64,000 bases of DNA from Capnocytophaga periodontitidis (GCF_016126015.1 NZ_JAEFDB010000009.1:1-64000); one strand, 5' to 3'. Counted from the stretch's first letter, positions 43,007 to 54,760 are shown. The notes: generated by a model from the letters alone, not told the origin. Translations and numbers: made by a program.

Positions 43007-45370
43007 CTACCTGCACATCACACTAATGGCTCTTTCTTCGCCTTTTTCGTTGATGATACGCAGGGTGTGATTACCTTTGGGGGCAAAGATATTCATCTCG
43101 TGAAAGGTTTCAGTAGTGCCGAGAAAAGCATCGTCTAAATACCAAAAAACCTTGCCTTCGCGATTGGCAGCCTTCGCTGTAAAGGGTTGTTGCTCGCCTC
43201 CAAAAGTTTTAGTGGTGTAGAGTACGCTTTGGTGTTTGGGGTAAACGAAATCCAATCCCCTTTGCAGATTGCCTTGCACGCAATCGGGACGTAGGGGGGG
43301 AAGCGGCTTGTAGTGAATGTGTTGCTGTTTGTAATACCATTCCATTACGGGAGGTAACACGAACCACGCTTTGTTTACAATGTTTTGTGGAGACTCACAC
43401 GAGGTGTTTACTTGGTACTGCTCGTCACGGTCGAGGTGTACGAGCTTATGATAAGGACATTGCCCCACTTCCTTAGGAGCGAGATTGCTGAGTACTGTTT
43501 GCTTAGGGCATTCGGGTTTGGCAAGAAAACCAGAATTGGCACAGACGGAAACCTCCCGCAGGTCGTCTAAGGGCTGTGAAAACCACGAAGTAGGAGGGAG
43601 GGCATTAAAGATGCTGAACATCACCGGAGCCGCGTAGGTAGCTCCTGTGAGAGAGGGGCGTCCTTCACCTGTGGCATTACCTACCCACACCGCCACCACA
43701 TATTGAGGCGTAGCACCAATCGCCCACGCATCTTTATTGCCAAAGCTAGTACCCGTTTTCCACGCTATCTTGCGCGACGACTCGTAGTAGCGCCACGCTA
43801 TATCATCGGTAGGGCGGTTCACTTCCTTCATTGCACTAAACATCTTGTAGAGCGCTCCCGCCCTGAGTGTAGGTAGTTCACGAGTGTTTTTTCCGAAATC
43901 TAAGGGGGCAGTATCGGTATAACGCAAGTGCTGAAATTCCTTAGTACGATAGTGCTGAGTGCGCGCAAAGACTTCTGTTTCCGAAGCCAGATTGGTATAC
44001 GCCTGAGCCAAATCCCACAGATTGCTCTCGGCACCTCCGAGGATAATGGAAAGACCATAATGGTCGGGGTGGCGGTTGATGTTTTTCAGTTGCAAGTGTT
44101 GTAACACATCATAGAAACGATAGGTAGTAAACTGCTTTAAGAGCCATACAAACGGAATGTTTAGCGATTTGGCTAAAGCCATATCGGCAGAGACAGCACC
44201 TTCAAAACTATTGCTAAAATTCTGAGGTGAATAGCCTCCTATTTGAGTAGGGACATCGGGTACTAACTGGGTGGGGAGGAGTTCTCCCTCGTGCAACATC
44301 GCTGCATAGAGAAAAGGTTTGAGCACACTGCCTGTACTGCGAGGTGCGTGTACGATATCCACATCTTTTTGATGGTCGGTATCGGTAGGGGTATTGCCTA
44401 CATAGGCGAGCACTTTTCGTGTTTTCACTTCTACCACCAAAGCTGCCATATTATAGATTTCGGATTGCGAGTAGTGGGTGTAATACCCTGCTACAAGGCT
44501 GTTTACCTTCTCTTGCAAGTTTAACGACACCGTAGAGCTAATGCGCTCGCCTTCTTGGGTTTTAGAAGCAAAAATAAGCAGGTGAGGTGCGAGTTGAGGA
44601 ATAGGGTGAGGTTCAGCAGGAAGAGGCTCGAGGAGCGCCAAATCGTATGTTTCCTTATCGATGATATTTTTAAGGAGGAGTTTGTAAAGCAACGCATTGC
44701 GTTTCTGCAAGAGGCGTTCTTGGTTCTTACCAGGGAAGATAAGGCTGGGTGCATTAGGGAGGACTGCCAATGTAGCCGATTGTGCCCACGAGAGTTGGTA
44801 AGGAGCGACACCAAAGTAACGCCAGGCTGCCATATCGAGTCCCACAACATTGCCACCAAAGGGTGCGTGAGAAGCGTAGAGTTTGAGGATGCTCTCCTTA
44901 GAATAACGGAACTCCAAGCGGGTAGCCCATATCATTTCGATGAGTTTCTCGAAATAAGTGCGCTGTTGGTGCTCACGAGCAATGCGTATCACCTGTTGGG
45001 TGAGCGTGCTGCCCCCGCGCTGTACTTTACCACTACTCACATTGCGATAGAGAGCCTTGACTACCGATATGGGATTTACCCCCCAATGGTAATAAAAATG
45101 AGCATCTTCGAACTGCAATACCGACATTTTAAAGCGGTAGGGCACACTGTCTACTTCGGGGAAGCGCCATTGTCCGTCGTCCGCAATCTTAGCCCCAAGT
45201 AATTTACCCTCGCTACTTTCCAACACCGTGGCATAAGGTTGTGGGAAGAGTACGCTTGGCAAACAGAATATATACCACACGAGGCAGCATACCAATATTG
45301 CTGTTTTGATAGGGTGCTTGCGGACTTTTTGTTTTAGGAAATGAAAGGTATGTAAAAGACGTTTTTTCAT
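43007..45370 (-). CDS. pbpC: Penicillin-binding protein 1C
   Basis: Bifunctional murein glycosyltransferase/transpeptidase in the inner membrane. 787 residues from MKKRLLHTF; a -7 box TATATTTG (minus strand, 45380-45387) overlaps the alternative ATG at 45382, favouring the later one. Anchor at about 20-40, GT51 domain with LQFEDAHFYYHWGVNP and RGGSTLTQQV, transpeptidase with STGSVLKPF (active Ser, SxxK) and WKTGTSFG, then a C-terminal BiPBP_C domain (PKHQSVLYTTKTFGGEQQPFTAKAA). The ALFNALP loop carries the usual disulfide-prone cysteines. Confidence 0.95.
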   Translation of the reverse strand: MKKRLLHTFHFLKQKVRKHPIKTAILVCCLVWYIFCLPSVLFPQPYATVLESSEGKLLGAKIADDGQWRFPEVDSVPYRFKMSVLQFEDAHFYYHWGVNPISVVKALYRNVSSGKVQRGGSTLTQQVIRIAREHQQRTYFEKLIEMIWATRLEFRYSKESILKLYASHAPFGGNVVGLDMAAWRYFGVAPYQLSWAQSATLAVLPNAPSLIFPGKNQERLLQKRNALLYKLLLKNIIDKETYDLALLEPLPAEPHPIPQLAPHLLIFASKTQEGERISSTVSLNLQEKVNSLVAGYYTHYSQSEIYNMAALVVEVKTRKVLAYVGNTPTDTDHQKDVDIVHAPRSTGSVLKPFLYAAMLHEGELLPTQLVPDVPTQIGGYSPQNFSNSFEGAVSADMALAKSLNIPFVWLLKQFTTYRFYDVLQHLQLKNINRHPDHYGLSIILGGAESNLWDLAQAYTNLASETEVFARTQHYRTKEFQHLRYTDTAPLDFGKNTRELPTLRAGALYKMFSAMKEVNRPTDDIAWRYYESSRKIAWKTGTSFGNKDAWAIGATPQYVVAVWVGNATGEGRPSLTGATYAAPVMFSIFNALPPTSWFSQPLDDLREVSVCANSGFLAKPECPKQTVLSNLAPKEVGQCPYHKLVHLDRDEQYQVNTSCESPQNIVNKAWFVLPPVMEWYYKQQHIHYKPLPPLRPDCVQGNLQRGLDFVYPKHQSVLYTTKTFGGEQQPFTAKAANREGKVFWYLDDAFLGTTETFHEMNIFAPKGNHTLRIINEKGEERAISVMCR

Positions 45371-45398
45371 AAAATCGCGCAAATATAAGGAAAAGTTT

Positions 45399-46013
45399 TT
45401 ATATTTTGCCTAAAGAGAGCACCATTGAGTGTCCGCCACCCACCACTCGCTGTGCATTTTTGATATATCTAAAAGGAAGTATATGGTCGTTATCGCCGTG
45501 GTAGTGAACAAAATTCGTAGGGATTGCTGTGTTTTGCCACCCTATGATGGCGCTTATCGCCCAACGCAAAAAAGGAGTAGGTGTCTCTTCTAAAATGCTT
45601 TTTAGCAGGGCTTTATCTTCAGGAGTGTCTATTCCAAACAGCCAATAAGTGAAAGCATTAGCTCTCTTCATTAGTGAATAAGGCAAAAATTTGTGTAAGT
45701 GCAGTTTTCCTAAAAAACGATACGATAGTGGCAGTTCATTACGTGTTTTTGCTGAGGAAATCAAAATCACCTTTTTCACGGTTAATATTTTAGCGATTTC
45801 TACAGCCACCATCCCCCCAAAAGAAAGTCCCACAAGCACAGGATGAGGAGTCGTAATTCGCTGAGCGATGCGCTGGGCGTATTGAGCAAGTGTTTCAGTA
45901 GCCAAAGGCGGTATCCAGTGGATATGTTCTACTTCAGCATCGCTAAATAATAGGTTTTTAAAAACCCTTTCATCAGCACCCAAACCACTGAAAACATAAT
46001 ATTTTTGAGCCAT
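45399..46013 (-). CDS. Small alpha/beta hydrolase
   Basis: 204 residues, no signal peptide. Nucleophile elbow GLSFGGMVAVEIA (Ser near 66), an acid in VHYHGDNDHILPF and a terminal histidine in VGGGHSMVLS. A short lid (KLHLHKFLPYSLMKRANAF) may define the substrate, which is unknown. The gene lies behind its own -7 box (TACCTTTG on the minus strand, 46034-46041) and ahead of pbpC after a 28-base gap, so the two may be co-transcribed. Divergent from dnaE. Confidence 0.85.
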   Translation of the reverse strand: MAQKYYVFSGLGADERVFKNLLFSDAEVEHIHWIPPLATETLAQYAQRIAQRITTPHPVLVGLSFGGMVAVEIAKILTVKKVILISSAKTRNELPLSYRFLGKLHLHKFLPYSLMKRANAFTYWLFGIDTPEDKALLKSILEETPTPFLRWAISAIIGWQNTAIPTNFVHYHGDNDHILPFRYIKNAQRVVGGGHSMVLSLGKI

Positions 46014-46082
46014 AGAAAAATGATTTAGATAGGCAAAGGTAAAGAAAAGTTTAGTAATATGCAGCCATTTATATAGATGTTT

Positions 46083-46113
46083 TTTGTTAATTCCCCATTA
46101 TTCCCTATCTTTG
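46083..46113 (+). promoter_or_regulatory. Promoter of dnaE
   Basis: TTTG (46083-46086), 19-base spacer, TATCTTTG (46106-46113). The CTCTTAY heptamer leader (46129-46149) lies between it and the ATG at 46160. Confidence 0.85.
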
Positions 46114-46128
46114 CCCTCACAAAATGAA

Positions 46129-46149
46129 CTCTTATCTCTTACCTCTTAT
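46129..46149 (+). repeat. Heptamer leader repeat before dnaE
   Basis: CTCTTAT-CTCTTAC-CTCTTAT, then CTAAACGAAA and ATG: three heptamers ending 10 bases before the start codon, the same layout as before the kinase (5905) and aspartate kinase (57415) genes. Confidence 0.75.
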
Positions 46150-46159
46150 CTAAACGAAA

Positions 46160-49100
46160 ATGTATTTAATATTCGATACTGAAACCACGGGTTTACCCCG
46201 CCGTTGGGATGCCCCCCTTACCGATAGTGACAACTGGCCTCGTGCCGTGCAGATTGCTTGGCAATTGCACGACCAGTGGGGCGCACTCATAGAACATCAG
46301 GACTTTTTGATAAAGCCCGATGGTTTCGATGTGCCTTATGATGCCGAAAAAGTACACGGTATCTCTACCCAATTAGCAGAAGCACAAGGGGTACCTATCG
46401 CTGAGGTGTTCAAAGCGTTCAACGAGGCACTCAGCAAAGCGCAATATGTGGTGGGACAAAACATAGGCTTCGATATCAATATTATGGGGGCTGAGTTTCA
46501 CCGTTATGGGGTGGAGAGTCCGCTTACGCAGATGTCCGTAATCGACACTTGTACTGAGGCAACTGCCAACCTCTGTCAGATAGCTGGCGGAAAAGGAGGT
46601 CGTTATAAGTTGCCTACCCTCACCGAGTTGCACTCTTTCCTATTTGGCGTACCCTTTGCCGAGGCGCACAATGCCACTGCCGACGTGGAAGCAACTACCC
46701 GTTGTTTCTTTGAATTGATACGGCGTGGTGAAGGCTTTCAAGAAGGTACTTTTAGCAACGACTATATCAAAGAATTTCAAGGGCATCACACCTCGCCTAT
46801 AGCTCTTATCGGACTCAAGCACGTGAACCTCAAAGAGGCTTCCGAAGCCTTGCGAAAAAGCAGTAGCACTGCGCAATCTTCCGAGCCTCACGCCGATGCT
46901 TCACTATTAGAAGATGCAGTGTTTGCCCATCTCCATAACCATACGCAACACTCTATATTACAATCTACTACATCTATAAAAGACCTCGTAAAAATCACTG
47001 CCAAAGAGAAGATGCCTGCTGTGGCACTTACCGATAGCGGAAATATGATGGCTGCTTTCCACTTTGTGCAAGCCGTACAAGGGCATAACAAAGAAGCGGA
47101 AGCTAAAAACAAGGAGGCTCAAGAAAAGGGTGAACCCCCTACCGAAACGCTTATCAAGCCTATTATAGGTTGTGAGTTCAATATCTGTGAAAATCACTTA
47201 GATAAAACCCGACAAGACAACGGCTACCAAGTAGTGATTTTAGCTAAAAACAAACAAGGCTATCACAATCTTACCAAAATGGCTTCTATCGCTTCTACCA
47301 AAGGTTTTTACTATGTGCCTCGCATAGATAAGGCGATTGTAGAGCAGTACAAAAGCGACTTAATGGTGCTCTCAGGAGGTATGAATGGTGAAATTCCCTC
47401 CAAAATACTGAATATCGGTACCAAGCAAGCTGAAGAGGCGCTTTTGTGGTGGAAAGAGCAGTTCGGCGATGACTTCTATCTGGAAGTGATGCGCCATAAC
47501 CAAGAAGATGAAAACCGCGTAAACGAAACCCTTGTAGAGTTTTCTAAGAAATATGGGGTGAAACTCATCGCCACTAACAATACCTTTTATCTACATAAAA
47601 AAGATGCCAATGCCCACGATATTTTGTTGTGTGTGAAAGATGGCGAAAAGCAAAAAACACCTATCGGGCGCGGTCGTGGCTATCGTTTCGGGATGCCTAA
47701 CAACGAGTATTATTTCAAAACTTCAGCCGAAATGAAGGCGCTTTTTAGGGATATCCCCGAAGCAATTCTCAATATTCAAGAAATTATCGATAAGGTAGAA
47801 CCCTACGGGTTGGCACGTGATATTCTCTTGCCTAAATTTGATATCCCCGAAGAATTTCAGGTGGAAGACGACCCTACAGGCAAAAAAGGTGAAAACAACT
47901 ATTTGCGTCATCTCACTTATGAAGGGGCTAAACGCAAATATTCTGAAATTACCGATGAGGTGCGAGAGCGTTTGGACTTCGAGCTTTCCATTATCGAAAA
48001 AACGGGGTACCCAGGGTACTTCCTTATTGTACAAGACTTTATCGCAGCAGCGCGGAAGATGGGCGTGTCAGTAGGCCCTGGTCGTGGGTCGGCTGCAGGA
48101 TCGGCAGTGGCCTTCTGTTTGGATATTACCAATATGGATCCTATTAAGTACGACCTCCTCTTCGAGCGTTTCCTCAACCCCGACCGTGTGTCTATGCCCG
48201 ATATCGATATCGACTTCGAGGACTCGGGTCGCCAAGATGTCATCAACTATGTGATTGATAAGTATGGCGAGAGTCAGGTCGCACGGATTATCACCTATGG
48301 TAAAATGGCTGCTAAATCGGCTATCAAGGATACAGCTCGTGTGCTGGATGTACCTCTGCAAGAGTCAAATAGATTAGCAGGATTGGTACCTAATGGGGTG
48401 TCGTCTTTAGGGAAGATGTTCGGTTGGGACGATAAAACCCTCAAAGAAAAAGTGCGCAGTGAAGAACTGCCCAAAGTAGATGAACTGAAACGTCTTTTAG
48501 CAGGAGAAGGGGAGGAGGAGAGTACCCAAACCATTCAGCAGGCAAATATTATTGAAGGTTCGGTGCGCAACACGGGTATCCACGCTTGCGGGGTGATTAT
48601 TACCCCCGACGATATCACCAACTTTGTGCCGGTAGCTTTAGCCAAAGACTCCGACTTATTTGTGACTCAGTTCGATAACTCGGTAGTAGAGAGCGCAGGG
48701 TTGCTGAAAATGGACTTCTTGGGGCTCAGTACCCTTACACTTATCAAAGACACTATTGAAAATATCAAACAAACACATAATATAGAGCTGGATGCAGAGG
48801 CTTTTCCGCTCGACGATAAAAAGACTTATGAACTCTTCCAGCGCGGTGAAACGGTCGGGATTTTCCAATACGAGTCCACTGGTATGCAGAAATATATGCG
48901 AGAGCTTAAACCTACCGTCTTTGCCGACCTTATCGCGATGAATGCACTCTACCGTCCAGGCCCATTGGAATATATACCGAGCTTTATCAAGCGCAAACAC
49001 GGTATTGAGCCCATTGAGTACGACCTCCCCGATATGGAGGAATACCTCAAAGAAACTTATGGAATTACCGTATATCAAGAACAGGTGATGTTGCTATCGC

Positions 49101-50617
49101 AGAAATTGGCAGGTTTTACCAAAGGTGAAGCCGACGTGCTCCGTAAGGCAATGGGTAAGAAACAAATAGCCGTGCTAGCCAAGATGAAACCCAAGTTCAT
49201 TACCCAAGCCTCCGAAAAAGGTCACGATGCTCAAAAACTCGAAAAGATATGGGCAGACTGGGAGAAGTTTGCTGCTTATGCGTTCAACAAATCGCACTCC
49301 ACCTGTTATGCGTGGGTGGGGTATCAAACTGCCTACCTAAAAGCCAATTATCCTGCCGAGTATATGGCAGCGGTATTGTCTAACAATATGAACGACATCA
49401 AAACGATTACTTTCTTCCTCGAAGAGTGCCACCGTATGGGTATCAAGGTGTTACCTCCTGATGTAAATGAATCGTTGTACAAATTTACCGTAAATAAAAA
49501 TGGTGATATACGCTTCGGGATGGGGGCTGTAAAAGGGGTAGGAAAAGCTGCTGTCGATACAATTGTAGAACAACGCCAAGAGCGTCCTTATACCTCTATT
49601 TTCGATTTGGCAAAACGTGTAGATTATAAGAGTATCAACAAAAAAGCCTTTGAAAGTATCGCTTTGGCAGGAGGTTTTGACTCGTTCACCAATGTACACC
49701 GCGCACAGTACTTCCACGCCGAAGCCGATGGTATTCCATTCCTCGAAAAAGCCATTCGTTTTGGTACCAAATACCAAGAGAGTAAGAACTCCGCCCAAAT
49801 GAGTCTCTTTGGGGGTGAGAGTGAAGTAGATATTCCCGAACCTGCGGTACCTAAGTGTGAAACGTGGGGCAACCTCGAGCAGTTGCGCCGTGAAAAGGAG
49901 GTGGTAGGTATCTATATCTCAGGACATCCGCTCGACGATTTCAAACACGAATTACACAATTTCTGCAATATCAGTCTATCGGAATTGCAAGACTTACAAC
50001 CTTTTATCAATCGCGAACTTACAGTAGCAGGTATGGTAGCCGATCTGCAACATCGTACGGCTAAGAACGGAAAAGGGTACGGCTTTCTCACCCTTGAGGA
50101 TTACGACGGCTCTTACGAGTTTAAACTCTTTGGAGATGATTATTTAAACTATCAGAAGTATATGGTATCTGGAGCGTTTTTGTATGTCAAATTCAAAGTA
50201 GTAGAAGGATTCCTCAATAGAGAAACCAACCAAAGAGGCGAACCTCGTATACAGTTTATGCAAATGATGCAGTTACAAGATGTAATGGAAAGTCTTGCTA
50301 AGAAACTTACTTTGCACGTAAATATTAAGGATATTACCCCAAAATTCATTACCGATTACAGAGATTTACTGCAAAAACACAAAGGTAACCAGCCTATTTA
50401 TTTTGTGGTACATCATCAAACAGAGAATATCCATCTCAATATGGAAAATGGCAATTTAAAAGTAGCAATTACCAAATCTTTCTTAGACGATTTAGACAAT
50501 TTATTAGCTCAATACAATCTCAACGATCGCCGTATCGAGAAAATTGTAGCTAAAAAAGCTGAAGAAACTCACGATGATGAAGAAATGGCAATAGAAGATT
50601 TAGGACTTTCTGATTAA
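46160..50617 (+). CDS. dnaE: DNA polymerase III alpha subunit with fused proofreading domain
   Basis: Replicative polymerase, 1485 residues. Residues 1-190 are a DnaQ-type 3'-5' exonuclease: FDTETTGLP (Asp6, Glu8), GQNIGFDINIMG and HNATADVEATTRCF, so the proofreading residues are intact. The PHP domain begins near 253 (FAHLHNHTQHSIL). The palm has the catalytic PDIDIDFEDSGRQDVI near 680, then GIHACGVII and YRPGPLEYIPSF. Two helix-hairpin-helix motifs and a C-terminal OB fold (LTVAGMVADLQHRTAKNGKGYGFLTLED) follow. The exonuclease fusion is typical of flavobacterial DnaE and replaces a separate epsilon subunit. Promoter and heptamer leader are directly upstream. Confidence 0.97.
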   Translation: MYLIFDTETTGLPRRWDAPLTDSDNWPRAVQIAWQLHDQWGALIEHQDFLIKPDGFDVPYDAEKVHGISTQLAEAQGVPIAEVFKAFNEALSKAQYVVGQNIGFDINIMGAEFHRYGVESPLTQMSVIDTCTEATANLCQIAGGKGGRYKLPTLTELHSFLFGVPFAEAHNATADVEATTRCFFELIRRGEGFQEGTFSNDYIKEFQGHHTSPIALIGLKHVNLKEASEALRKSSSTAQSSEPHADASLLEDAVFAHLHNHTQHSILQSTTSIKDLVKITAKEKMPAVALTDSGNMMAAFHFVQAVQGHNKEAEAKNKEAQEKGEPPTETLIKPIIGCEFNICENHLDKTRQDNGYQVVILAKNKQGYHNLTKMASIASTKGFYYVPRIDKAIVEQYKSDLMVLSGGMNGEIPSKILNIGTKQAEEALLWWKEQFGDDFYLEVMRHNQEDENRVNETLVEFSKKYGVKLIATNNTFYLHKKDANAHDILLCVKDGEKQKTPIGRGRGYRFGMPNNEYYFKTSAEMKALFRDIPEAILNIQEIIDKVEPYGLARDILLPKFDIPEEFQVEDDPTGKKGENNYLRHLTYEGAKRKYSEITDEVRERLDFELSIIEKTGYPGYFLIVQDFIAAARKMGVSVGPGRGSAAGSAVAFCLDITNMDPIKYDLLFERFLNPDRVSMPDIDIDFEDSGRQDVINYVIDKYGESQVARIITYGKMAAKSAIKDTARVLDVPLQESNRLAGLVPNGVSSLGKMFGWDDKTLKEKVRSEELPKVDELKRLLAGEGEEESTQTIQQANIIEGSVRNTGIHACGVIITPDDITNFVPVALAKDSDLFVTQFDNSVVESAGLLKMDFLGLSTLTLIKDTIENIKQTHNIELDAEAFPLDDKKTYELFQRGETVGIFQYESTGMQKYMRELKPTVFADLIAMNALYRPGPLEYIPSFIKRKHGIEPIEYDLPDMEEYLKETYGITVYQEQVMLLSQKLAGFTKGEADVLRKAMGKKQIAVLAKMKPKFITQASEKGHDAQKLEKIWADWEKFAAYAFNKSHSTCYAWVGYQTAYLKANYPAEYMAAVLSNNMNDIKTITFFLEECHRMGIKVLPPDVNESLYKFTVNKNGDIRFGMGAVKGVGKAAVDTIVEQRQERPYTSIFDLAKRVDYKSINKKAFESIALAGGFDSFTNVHRAQYFHAEADGIPFLEKAIRFGTKYQESKNSAQMSLFGGESEVDIPEPAVPKCETWGNLEQLRREKEVVGIYISGHPLDDFKHELHNFCNISLSELQDLQPFINRELTVAGMVADLQHRTAKNGKGYGFLTLEDYDGSYEFKLFGDDYLNYQKYMVSGAFLYVKFKVVEGFLNRETNQRGEPRIQFMQMMQLQDVMESLAKKLTLHVNIKDITPKFITDYRDLLQKHKGNQPIYFVVHHQTENIHLNMENGNLKVAITKSFLDDLDNLLAQYNLNDRRIEKIVAKKAEETHDDEEMAIEDLGLSD

Positions 50618-50689
50618 AAAAATCTTCCTCATTCCTTGCTATTTGTTAATTATTTTGTACCTTTGCGCTCAAATTAAGGAAATAGCACA

Positions 50690-51793
50690 ATGAAGTATCA
50701 ACAAAAGAAAAAAGCAGTATTACTCCTTGCCGATGGCACTGCCTTTTATGGCAAAAGTGTTGGTTATGAAGGCACTGCTTTTGGCGAAGTGTGTTTCAAT
50801 ACAGGTATGACGGGCTATCAAGAAATTTTTACTGATCCCTCATACTTTGGTCAGATTATGGTTACTGCCAATGCTCATATTGGTAATTATGGCATTGCCG
50901 CCGATGATTACGAATCAAGTGGTATGAAAATTGCAGGGCTGGTTTGCAGAAATTTTAGTTATGATGCCTCCCGCCCCCTTGCTGAGGAAACCTTAAAAGA
51001 TTTTTTAGACCGTAACCACTTAGTAGCTATTTGCGAAGTTGATACTCGTGCTTTAGTCAGCTACATTCGCGACAATGGCTCAATGAATGCTGTTATTTCC
51101 ACTGAAACTGATGATTTAGCACTACTCAAAGCTCGTTTACAAGAGGTTCCTAATATGAAAGGTTTAGAATTGGCATCAAAAGTGTCAGTTACTGAACCTT
51201 ATTTTTTTGGCAATCCGGAAGCGAAGTATAAAGTAGCAGCACTCGATTTTGGCATCAAGCGAAATATCTTGCGCAACTTGGCAGCTCGTGATATGTACAT
51301 CAAAGTATTCCCGTACAACACGCCTTTAGCTGAGCTCAAAGCGTGGAATCCCGATGGCTATTTCTTGTCTAATGGGCCTGGTGACCCCGAACCGCTTACC
51401 GAGGTGATTGCTCAAGTAAAACAAATGATTGATGAGGATTTACCTATCTTTGGCATTTGCTTAGGGCATCAAATTATTGCATTAGCCAATGGTATTAGTA
51501 CTTATAAAATGCACAACGGTCACCGTGGCATCAACCACCCCGTGAAAAATTTGCTAACCGGTAAGGACGAGATTACCTCACAAAACCACGGTTTTGCAGT
51601 GAATAGGGCAGAGGCAGAAGCTAATCCTAATGTCGAAATCACCCATACCCACCTAAACGACAATACCGTGATGGGTTTGCGCGTAAAAGGTAAGAAATGT
51701 TTCAGTGTGCAGTATCACCCCGAAGCCGCTCCAGGCCCCAACGATGCTACCTATTTGTTCGACCAATTTGTAGAAATGATAACTAAAAAATAA
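50690..51793 (+). CDS. carA: Carbamoyl-phosphate synthase small subunit
   Basis: Supplies ammonia from glutamine to the CarB subunit for arginine and pyrimidine synthesis. 367 residues: the N-terminal domain (LLADGTAFYGKSVGYEGTAFGEVCFNTGMTGYQEIFTDPSYFGQI) and a class I glutamine amidotransferase with PIFGICLGHQIIALA (catalytic Cys), and the His-Glu of SVQYHPEAAPGP. A -7 box TACCTTTG lies at 50658-50665. carB is not adjacent; the next gene, after two bases, encodes a DinB-like protein. Confidence 0.97.
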   Translation: MKYQQKKKAVLLLADGTAFYGKSVGYEGTAFGEVCFNTGMTGYQEIFTDPSYFGQIMVTANAHIGNYGIAADDYESSGMKIAGLVCRNFSYDASRPLAEETLKDFLDRNHLVAICEVDTRALVSYIRDNGSMNAVISTETDDLALLKARLQEVPNMKGLELASKVSVTEPYFFGNPEAKYKVAALDFGIKRNILRNLAARDMYIKVFPYNTPLAELKAWNPDGYFLSNGPGDPEPLTEVIAQVKQMIDEDLPIFGICLGHQIIALANGISTYKMHNGHRGINHPVKNLLTGKDEITSQNHGFAVNRAEAEANPNVEITHTHLNDNTVMGLRVKGKKCFSVQYHPEAAPGPNDATYLFDQFVEMITKK

Positions 51794-51795
51794 TA

Positions 51796-52266
51796 ATGAA
51801 AGAATTACTTACACCACAAGCACTGCTCACTAATCTAAAAGATGTGCGTGCCCTCACCCGCAAAGTAATTGAGGCTTTCCCCGAGAAAGACCTCTTTGAG
51901 TTCAATATTGCAAACCTACGTCCGTTTTCAGAAATGGTAGAAGAGTTTTTGAGAGTTATGGACTATCTTTTTAAAGAAAGATTTCAGGAGCAACACACGC
52001 TTTTCTTAGAAGGAGACTTTCCTACTACCAAAGCGGAAGTATTGGCTTTGTGGGACAGAGCTACTGAAATTCTCGACCGTGAATGGCAAAAAGTAGGTGA
52101 TTATACCCAACCGTTTACTATTTATCAAATGACTTTTAGTTTTGTCCAATGGATATTATACTTCATTGAAAACGAGAGTCACCATCGCGGACAAGGCTAC
52201 ACCTACCTCCGCGCTTTAGGTATTCAACCGCCTTTCTTTTGGGGAAGAGAGAGCTTTAGTAATTAG
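51796..52266 (+). CDS. DinB family protein (second copy)
   Basis: 156 residues. Four-helix DinB/YfiT-like fold: helix 1 LLTNLKDVRALTRKVIEAFP, then RPFSEMVEEFLRVMDYLF, and the late ENESHHRGQGYTYLRALGIQPPFFWGR, where the two histidines match the metal site of DinB proteins. The histidine that helix 2 usually supplies is not obvious here (RPFSEMV), so metal binding is less sure. It starts two bases after carA and is co-transcribed with it. It differs from the copy at 29902. Function unknown. Confidence 0.8.
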   Translation: MKELLTPQALLTNLKDVRALTRKVIEAFPEKDLFEFNIANLRPFSEMVEEFLRVMDYLFKERFQEQHTLFLEGDFPTTKAEVLALWDRATEILDREWQKVGDYTQPFTIYQMTFSFVQWILYFIENESHHRGQGYTYLRALGIQPPFFWGRESFSN

Positions 52267-53913
<1,647 letters not shown>

Positions 53914-53926
53914 TTGAAATTAATTA

Positions 53927-53980
53927 AGGTGTTCTGTGGGAGTGTGACCTATACACTCCCACTCTACACCTCTTTTTTTT
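53927..53980 (+). terminator. Terminator of eno
   Basis: Inner stem GTGGGAGTGT (53936-53945) with ACACTCCCAC (53953-53962), outer stem AGGTGT with ACACCT (53927-53932, 53966-53971), then nine T. Confidence 0.93.
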
Positions 53981-54001
53981 TACCCTTAAAAAGAATTAAT
54001 T

Positions 54002-54760
54002 ATGATGAAGAAGATATTGTGGTTTTGTATGTTGTTGTTTGTAAGTACGCTGGCAGCTCAAGAAACTGAGTTGCACGGGCACGTGTATAGTGTGCAGAAC
54101 AACAAACCAATGGCTAATGTACATATTTTGAATCTCAACAAAGTACGAGGAACCACAACCAATGAAAAAGGAGATTTTACCATTAGAGTAACAGCTAATG
54201 ATACGCTTTATATATCTTTTTTGGGGTATAAATCTACTAAAATAAGGATTACCAATGATATGATAAAATTCCAAGGGCTTAAAATAGGTATGACCGAACT
54301 CGCCTACGCCTTGGAAGAAGTCGTCGTTACCCCTTATAAACTCACCGGATACTTAGATATCGATGCTAAAAATGCTCCTATCAACAACAATACACGCTAT
54401 AGCGTTTCGGGCTTAGAAATAGGTTATGAAAGCCGTGCTAATGCTAGTGCTGTAGGGCGCGTACTCAGTGCCGTAATGAACCCCGCCGACCTGCTGAGCC
54501 GCTCTTTCAGTGCCAAAGGAAAGGAAATGCGAAAACTGAGAGAGATGCGCAAAGATAATCAATTGAGTGATGCCCTTTCTACCCGTTACGACCGCGAAAC
54601 TCTATTAGAACTCTTGCAAGTAGACCGCTCTGAACTCGAAGAAATCATCCGTTCTTGCAATTATTCTAACGACTTTATAATGACCGCTAACGACCTCCAA
54701 GTACTCGAAGCCATCAGCCAGTGTTACGAAGAGTACAGAGTCTTACACAAGAAAAAATAA
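54002..54760 (+). CDS. Secreted protein with carboxypeptidase-regulatory-like domain
   Basis: 252 residues. Signal peptide MMKKILWFCMLLFVSTLAA. Residues about 22-105 form a CarboxypepD_reg-like beta-sandwich (ELHGHVYSVQNNKPMANVHILNLNKVRGTTTNEKGDFTIRVTANDTLYISFLGYKS), the same module that opens SusC proteins. An EVVVTPYKLTGYLDID segment follows, and a helical C-terminus (MRKLREMRKDNQLSDALSTRYDRETLLELLQVDRSELEEII). No barrel is attached, so it is a free periplasmic or surface protein. Role unknown. Confidence 0.87.
   Translation: MMKKILWFCMLLFVSTLAAQETELHGHVYSVQNNKPMANVHILNLNKVRGTTTNEKGDFTIRVTANDTLYISFLGYKSTKIRITNDMIKFQGLKIGMTELAYALEEVVVTPYKLTGYLDIDAKNAPINNNTRYSVSGLEIGYESRANASAVGRVLSAVMNPADLLSRSFSAKGKEMRKLREMRKDNQLSDALSTRYDRETLLELLQVDRSELEEIIRSCNYSNDFIMTANDLQVLEAISQCYEEYRVLHKKK

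Noticed and set aside
44555-45202. A 215-codon plus-strand frame inside pbpC
   Set aside because: It is antisense to a well-supported penicillin-binding protein with intact motifs and shows no recognisable protein pattern.
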